A DNA stretch of 8,525 bases from a bacterium (GTDB lineage: Bacteria; AUK180): NCBI GenBank assembly GCA_021162505.1, contig JAGGYO010000072.1, forward strand, positions 1-8,525, read 5' to 3'. Within the stretch, counting starts at the first letter, position 1. Every line of letters starts with the position of its first letter. Of this stretch, positions 4,855-8,525 are shown one piece after another. The notes under the pieces are model-generated. The model was not told the origin of the DNA. It saw only the letters and a list, made by a program, of their open reading frames with translations, and ran no database searches. Both the position numbers and the translations under genes were made by a program.

Positions 4855-6360
4855 ATGAATGAAGAAATTTTAACAATGCATAATATTAGTAAAAATTATG
4901 GCGGTGTTCATGCGCTAAGGTCAGTAGATTTTTCTATTAAGAAGGGTGAAGTACATTGCCTTGTGGGTGAAAATGGCTCTGGAAAAAGTACCTTGATTAA
5001 GATTATTTCCGGAGTTGTGCAACCTGAAAAAGGCGCAGAAATAATTATCAATCATAAAAAAGAAAATTATCTTACACCAATTAAATCAATCCAAAAGGGG
5101 ATACAGGTTATTTATCAGGACCTTTCTGTTTTTCCCAATTTAACGATAGGGGAAAATATTTTTATGAATTATTATGCTAAAGGTAGTATTCGATGGGTTG
5201 ATTGGAAAAATATAAAAAATGTGGCCAGAGAAACAATTAAAAAAGTTAAAGTTAACTTGGATTTTAATGAAACTGTAGGTTCACTTTCAATTGCAGATAG
5301 ACAATTGGTAGCCATTTGTCGCGCTATTGCGACAAATGCTCAATTAATTATTATGGATGAACCGACTTCTTCTCTGGCACGTCATGAAATAGATGCTCTT
5401 TTTTCCGTGATTCAACAACTAAGGAATGCAGGAATTACCGTTTTATTTGTCAGTCATAAATTGGATGAAGTCATGGAGATATCTGAACGGGTTACTGTTC
5501 TTCGGGATGGAAGTAAAGTGGGTTTATTTAAACGCACTGAAATTGATGATAAAAAATTATCCTATTTAATGACTGGCAAGGAATTTGTTCAGGAAAAGTT
5601 ATCAGAAAAAGTTGAAAATAGGAAAGCGCTATTAGAGGTAAAAAATTTATCGAAAAAGAATGAATATGAAGATATTAATTTTAAACTCCATCAAGGTGAA
5701 ATATTAGGAATAGTAGGTATGATCGGTTCAGGCCGGACTGAATTGGCATTTTCGCTTTTTGGTATGAACCCGCCGAACCATGGACAAATATTATTAGAGG
5801 GGAAACAAGTGCATTTTAAATCGAATGAAAGCGCCATTGAAGCAGGAATTGGGTATGTTCCTGAAGATCGAATTGATCAGGGTTTAATTATGGAACAGAC
5901 TATTAAAAATAATGCGACAGTTACCATTTTTGAAAAATTATTAAATCATCTGAAAATGATTGACAAAAAAAAGCAACAAAGTACAGCGCAACACTGGATT
6001 AATACTTTATCAATTCGCACCTCAAATATCGAAAATCCGGTAAAAACACTTTCTGGCGGTAATCAACAAAAAATTGTCCTATCAAAATGGCTGGCAACCA
6101 ATCCTAAAATTCTTATTTTGGATTCTCCAACCGTAGGTGTTGATATCGCTGCAAAAAATAGTCTTTATCAAATTATGAGAGAATTATCACAACGAAATAT
6201 TGGAATTATTTTGATATCTGATGAAGTGCCTGAAATTTTATACAACTGCCATTATATTTTACTCATGCGAAAAGGTAGGATTGTGGAAACATTCCAACCC
6301 GAAGAAGTGACTGAGAAAGAACTTAATGACAAAATAATCGGAGATGGACAAGATGAGTAA
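4855..6360 (+). CDS. Sugar ABC transporter ATPase with two fused nucleotide-binding domains (RbsA/RhaT/LsrA family)
   Basis: A 501-residue cytoplasmic subunit that powers the importer; the length matches the carbohydrate-uptake CUT2 class. Domain 1 has Walker A GENGSGKST (38-46), Q-loop Gln88, Walker B LIIMDEPT (164-171, Glu169) and the switch His201. Its signature, LSIADRQ (144-150), is the degenerate form usual in this family. Domain 2 has a Walker A with Arg replacing Lys (GSGRTEL, 291-297), a full LSGGNQQK signature (399-406), and a Walker B reading ILDSPTVGVD, with Ser424 where the catalytic Glu would be and Asp456 near the His switch. One composite site (domain 1 Walker motifs with domain 2 signature) therefore looks active and the other degenerate. 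The Shine-Dalgarno match is modest (GGAGAG at 4838-4843, 11 bases before the ATG). The 3' end overlaps the first permease. Sugar identity cannot be read from the ATPase. Confidence 0.96.
   Translation: MNEEILTMHNISKNYGGVHALRSVDFSIKKGEVHCLVGENGSGKSTLIKIISGVVQPEKGAEIIINHKKENYLTPIKSIQKGIQVIYQDLSVFPNLTIGENIFMNYYAKGSIRWVDWKNIKNVARETIKKVKVNLDFNETVGSLSIADRQLVAICRAIATNAQLIIMDEPTSSLARHEIDALFSVIQQLRNAGITVLFVSHKLDEVMEISERVTVLRDGSKVGLFKRTEIDDKKLSYLMTGKEFVQEKLSEKVENRKALLEVKNLSKKNEYEDINFKLHQGEILGIVGMIGSGRTELAFSLFGMNPPNHGQILLEGKQVHFKSNESAIEAGIGYVPEDRIDQGLIMEQTIKNNATVTIFEKLLNHLKMIDKKKQQSTAQHWINTLSIRTSNIENPVKTLSGGNQQKIVLSKWLATNPKILILDSPTVGVDIAAKNSLYQIMRELSQRNIGIILISDEVPEILYNCHYILLMRKGRIVETFQPEEVTEKELNDKIIGDGQDE
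6340..6343 (+). promoter_or_regulatory. Ribosome binding site that decides the first permease start
   Basis: GGAG at 6340-6343 touches the upstream in-frame ATG at 6344 but lies nine bases before the ATG at 6353. The second is therefore the better start. It gives an eight-base ATGAGTAA overlap with the ATPase stop, a common arrangement for coupled translation. Confidence 0.55.
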
Positions 6361-7327
6361 AATGTTTAAGAAATTTGAATTTTTTCTTTTTTTAGTCATT
6401 GTTGCGCTGATAGTATTTTTTGCTTTTTCAACTGAAAATTTTTTTACATTAGAAAATCTCCTTGATCTCCTGATTAGCTATTCTTTTTTAGGAATAATGG
6501 CAGCAGGAATGCTTGTTGTGCTAATATCTGGTGGAATTGATCTTTCTTTCACTGCAATTGCCACTGTTGCCCAATATATTATGGCAATTGTTATCATTAA
6601 TTACAGTGGTAACTTGTTTAGTGCTTTTCTGGTTGCCGGGATTATTGGAATAGTGCTGGGAGGTACAAATGCACTTTTGATTTATTATCTTAAAGCTCCT
6701 GCCATGATTATTACCATTGCAACATTAAATCTTTTTTATGGTTTTACAATATTTATCACACGTGGAAGGTGGATTTACAATTTTCCTGATTGGTTTAATC
6801 AATCTCACAATGTTTTTAGTTTTACGGCCGCAGATGGAACTTATTATGGTATTCCTCTTCCGGTTATTTTACTGGTACTCGTTTTTATCCTGACTTATAT
6901 TATTTTAAAATATACTATATTAGGAAGAAAAATATTTGCAATGGGTGGAAATATTGAAGCAGCAAGGAGAGCAGGATTTAATATTTTGGGTTTAACTATT
7001 TTTGTTTATAGTTATATAGGGTTTTTATCAGGAATTGGTTCTGTAGGACAGGTATTAATCCTTCACTCAGTTCAACCCAATGCCATTGTAGGAAGGGAAT
7101 TAGAAGTTATTGCGGCAACGGTTCTTGGAGGAGCAAGCTTGGCAGGTGGTGCAGGTAGTGTGCTTGGGACAGCTATGGGGGTTGCACTTCTGGCAATTGT
7201 ATGGAATGGACTGATTATTATGGGGGTTTCATCATATTGGCATAAATTAATTATTGGTTTAATTATCATTTGTAGCGTAGGCATTAATGCCTATAATCGT
7301 AAAAGAAATGCTTTAGGAGGTAACTAA
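6353..7327 (+). CDS. Sugar ABC transporter permease, first of two (RbsC/RhaP/LsrC family)
   Basis: A 324-residue inner-membrane channel subunit from the preferred ATG (an ATG at 6344 would add three residues). It has about ten hydrophobic segments, roughly at 8-25, 40-59, 66-84, 89-110, 115-135, 168-187, 211-229, 251-273, 275-290 and 297-313. Family landmarks are SGGIDLSFTAIA (59-70), the cytoplasmic ATPase-contact loop GGNIEAARRAG (198-208), and AATVLGGASLAGGAGSVLG (254-272), all typical of BPD_transp_2 sugar permeases. It overlaps the ATPase by eight bases and is followed after three bases by a second, different permease. Two distinct permeases suggest a heterodimeric channel, as in Rha and Lsr systems, rather than the single permease of ribose or galactose importers. 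Function as part of this importer is firm; the sugar is inferred. Confidence 0.93.
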   Translation: MSKMFKKFEFFLFLVIVALIVFFAFSTENFFTLENLLDLLISYSFLGIMAAGMLVVLISGGIDLSFTAIATVAQYIMAIVIINYSGNLFSAFLVAGIIGIVLGGTNALLIYYLKAPAMIITIATLNLFYGFTIFITRGRWIYNFPDWFNQSHNVFSFTAADGTYYGIPLPVILLVLVFILTYIILKYTILGRKIFAMGGNIEAARRAGFNILGLTIFVYSYIGFLSGIGSVGQVLILHSVQPNAIVGRELEVIAATVLGGASLAGGAGSVLGTAMGVALLAIVWNGLIIMGVSSYWHKLIIGLIIICSVGINAYNRKRNALGGN

Positions 7328-7330
7328 TCT

Positions 7331-8335
7331 GTGTTGAATAATAATGATAATAATCTTTTTAATATTCGTTCGATATATCAGAAAGATCCGACATTATCAA
7401 TTTTAGTGATAGCTCTTCTGCTTATTATTCTTTCATTGTTCATATTTTTTCCGGGAAGAGTGTTGACAGCCAATAATTTTGAGTCTATGGCTTTTCAATT
7501 ACCTGAACTTGGTATCCTTTCTTTGGCTATCATGATTACCATGCTAAGTGGAGGGATTAATTTATCTATCATTGCAACTGCGAATATGGCAGGAATTGTC
7601 TCTGCTTTTATTATGACCCGAATGATTACTGAATCAATGACCGGGAGTCCAATTCCCATAATTCTGTTGGCCATCCTGGCTGGCTGGCTGGTTTCTTTAT
7701 TAATTGGAATATTTAATGGAGTTCTTATTGCTTATATTGGCGTTTCACCAATATTAGCAACACTTGGCACGATGACACTGGTAGGAGGCATTAGTATTTT
7801 AGTAACTAAAGGATATGTTGTTTCCGGTTTTCCTGAGGAATATCAATATCTGGGGAACGGACTTTTTCTCGGTATACCAGTTCCATTTCTTATTTTTCTT
7901 GGTCTTGCAATATTTGTTTCAATCCTACTAAGGAGAACTCCCTTTGGAATTGCCAACTACTTGATTGGTTCGAATGAAATAGCAACGAGATTTTCCGGTA
8001 TAAACGTTAACCGGACACTTGTAAAAACCTACGCTTTGTCAGGTTTGTTGTGCGGGATAGCTTCAACAATTATGATCTCACGTTTTAATTCAGCAAAAGC
8101 AGGGTATGCATCATCTTACCTTTTAATTACAATTCTTATTTCAGTCTTGGGCGGGGTAAATCCATATGGTGGTTTTGGAAGAATCGGTGGACTTGTCCTT
8201 GCTCTTTTTATAATGCAGCTTGTCTCGAGCACTTTTAATTTTTTAGGACTGAGTTCACATTTAACCATTGCTATTTGGGGTTTGTTGTTATTGATAACCA
8301 TTGGATTACGTAATATAAAGTCTACTTCAATTTAA
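7331..8335 (+). CDS. Sugar ABC transporter permease, second of two (RbsC/RhaQ/LsrD family)
   Basis: A 334-residue inner-membrane subunit, the presumed partner of the permease just upstream. Hydrophobic segments lie near 23-41, 57-74, 80-97, 109-136, 141-159, 179-199, 231-250, 262-277, 283-303 and 309-326. The family motif SGGINLSIIATA (73-84), the ATPase-contact loop GSNEIATRFSGI (213-224) and VLGGVNPYGGFG (272-283) are clear. Translation appears to begin at GTG 7331, with AGGAGG at 7315-7320 inside the end of the previous gene, ten bases away; TTG 7334 is a poorer alternative. The hydrophilic asparagine-rich start (LNNNDNNLFN) precedes the first membrane segment. The gene closes the transporter set. 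Only a weak AT-rich hairpin follows, so readthrough toward the flavin oxidoreductase gene is possible. Confidence 0.92.
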   Translation: MLNNNDNNLFNIRSIYQKDPTLSILVIALLLIILSLFIFFPGRVLTANNFESMAFQLPELGILSLAIMITMLSGGINLSIIATANMAGIVSAFIMTRMITESMTGSPIPIILLAILAGWLVSLLIGIFNGVLIAYIGVSPILATLGTMTLVGGISILVTKGYVVSGFPEEYQYLGNGLFLGIPVPFLIFLGLAIFVSILLRRTPFGIANYLIGSNEIATRFSGINVNRTLVKTYALSGLLCGIASTIMISRFNSAKAGYASSYLLITILISVLGGVNPYGGFGRIGGLVLALFIMQLVSSTFNFLGLSSHLTIAIWGLLLLITIGLRNIKSTSI

Positions 8336-8452
8336 AAATTGTATTTTTATTCGTTCCTACAAGTTTCATAAATTTCATGATTTCTTCTTTAGAGATAATG
8401 GTGAAAACGGAATACCGGTCTTTATAAATATTTACAGAGAAAGAGAGAATGA

Positions 8453-8525
8453 ATGAAAAAATTATTTGAGACGAGCAAAATCAATCAAATGGAATTAAAA
8501 AATAGATTTGTCCGCAGTGCAACCT
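8453..8525 (+). CDS. Old yellow enzyme family NADH:flavin oxidoreductase, N-terminal part only
   Basis: Twenty-four codons are visible before the window ends. They read MKKLFETSKINQ followed by MELKNRFVRSAT, the standard opening of the FMN-binding TIM-barrel old yellow enzyme family (LFxPxxIxxxxLKNRxVxSAT), which includes 2-enoate and 2,4-dienoyl-CoA reductases. Such enzymes reduce activated C=C bonds. The Shine-Dalgarno is weak (AGAGAGAA just upstream); the overlapping ATG at 8449 stops after six codons, so 8453 is preferred. It lies 117 bases after the second permease with no clear promoter or terminator in that gap. Whether extra domains (iron-sulfur and FAD domains) follow cannot be seen. 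Confidence 0.8.
   Translation, partial: MKKLFETSKINQMELKNRFVRSAT

Noticed and set aside
3693..8335. Autoinducer-2 (Lsr) uptake system
   Set aside because: The architecture fits, but the kinase has rhamnulokinase rather than LsrK features, the AI-2 contact residues of LsrB are not seen in the binding protein, and no lsrF or lsrG gene is present.
8328..8341. Possible terminator after the second permease (CAATT / AATTG followed by a T-rich run)
   Set aside because: The stem is only five or six A-T-rich pairs with a tiny loop, too weak to call a terminator.
1..8525. Mobile elements, CRISPR arrays, tRNA or rRNA genes, att sites
   Set aside because: No transposase or integrase motifs, regularly spaced repeats, or structured RNA gene sequences were found on either strand.

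Overview
All eight intact or partial genes and the one gene remnant lie on the + strand. The DNA is AT-rich, with Shine-Dalgarno sites of the AGGAGG type. The secreted sugar-binding protein has a plain Sec signal peptide and no lipobox cysteine, which suggests a cell with an outer membrane rather than a typical Gram-positive. A low-GC anaerobic diderm (for example Atribacterota, Halanaerobiales or a similar lineage) would fit. That placement is inference only; no rRNA or marker gene is present.

Layout: (1) 2-112, the C-terminal tail of a crotonase/enoyl-CoA hydratase. (2) 238-969, a complete NADPH-type short-chain dehydrogenase. (3) 1003-1185, a 60-codon N-terminal remnant of an FGGY carbohydrate kinase resembling xylulokinase, with its catalytic Asp changed to Asn. 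(4) 1201-1836, a class II (FucA/RhaD-type) zinc aldolase. (5) 2029-3513, a rhamnulokinase-type FGGY kinase. (6) 3693-4685, a periplasmic sugar-binding protein, followed by a strong hairpin terminator. (7) 4855-8335, a tightly packed transporter set: a double-domain ABC ATPase and two different permeases. (8) 8453 to the window end, the start of an old yellow enzyme family flavin oxidoreductase.

Functional reading: items 4-7 form an uptake and breakdown cassette for a deoxysugar or similar sugar. The binding protein, ATPase and two permeases have the RhaSTPQ/Lsr architecture. The kinase would phosphorylate a ketose such as L-rhamnulose at C1. The class II aldolase would cleave the product to dihydroxyacetone phosphate and an aldehyde such as L-lactaldehyde. 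No aldose-ketose isomerase, mutarotase or regulator is visible here, so the substrate stays open. The crotonase tail, the dehydrogenase and the flavin oxidoreductase at the edges look like reductive or acyl-CoA metabolism rather than sugar catabolism.

Most notable points: the broken second FGGY kinase next to an aldolase gene that uses only AGA/AGG arginine codons; a leader between kinase and binding protein with a 12-base perfect match to the 16S anti-Shine-Dalgarno tail plus a long hairpin; and a hairpin terminator that separates the binding-protein gene from the rest of its transporter. I saw no mobile element, tRNA, rRNA or CRISPR. I found no convincing wholly new system.
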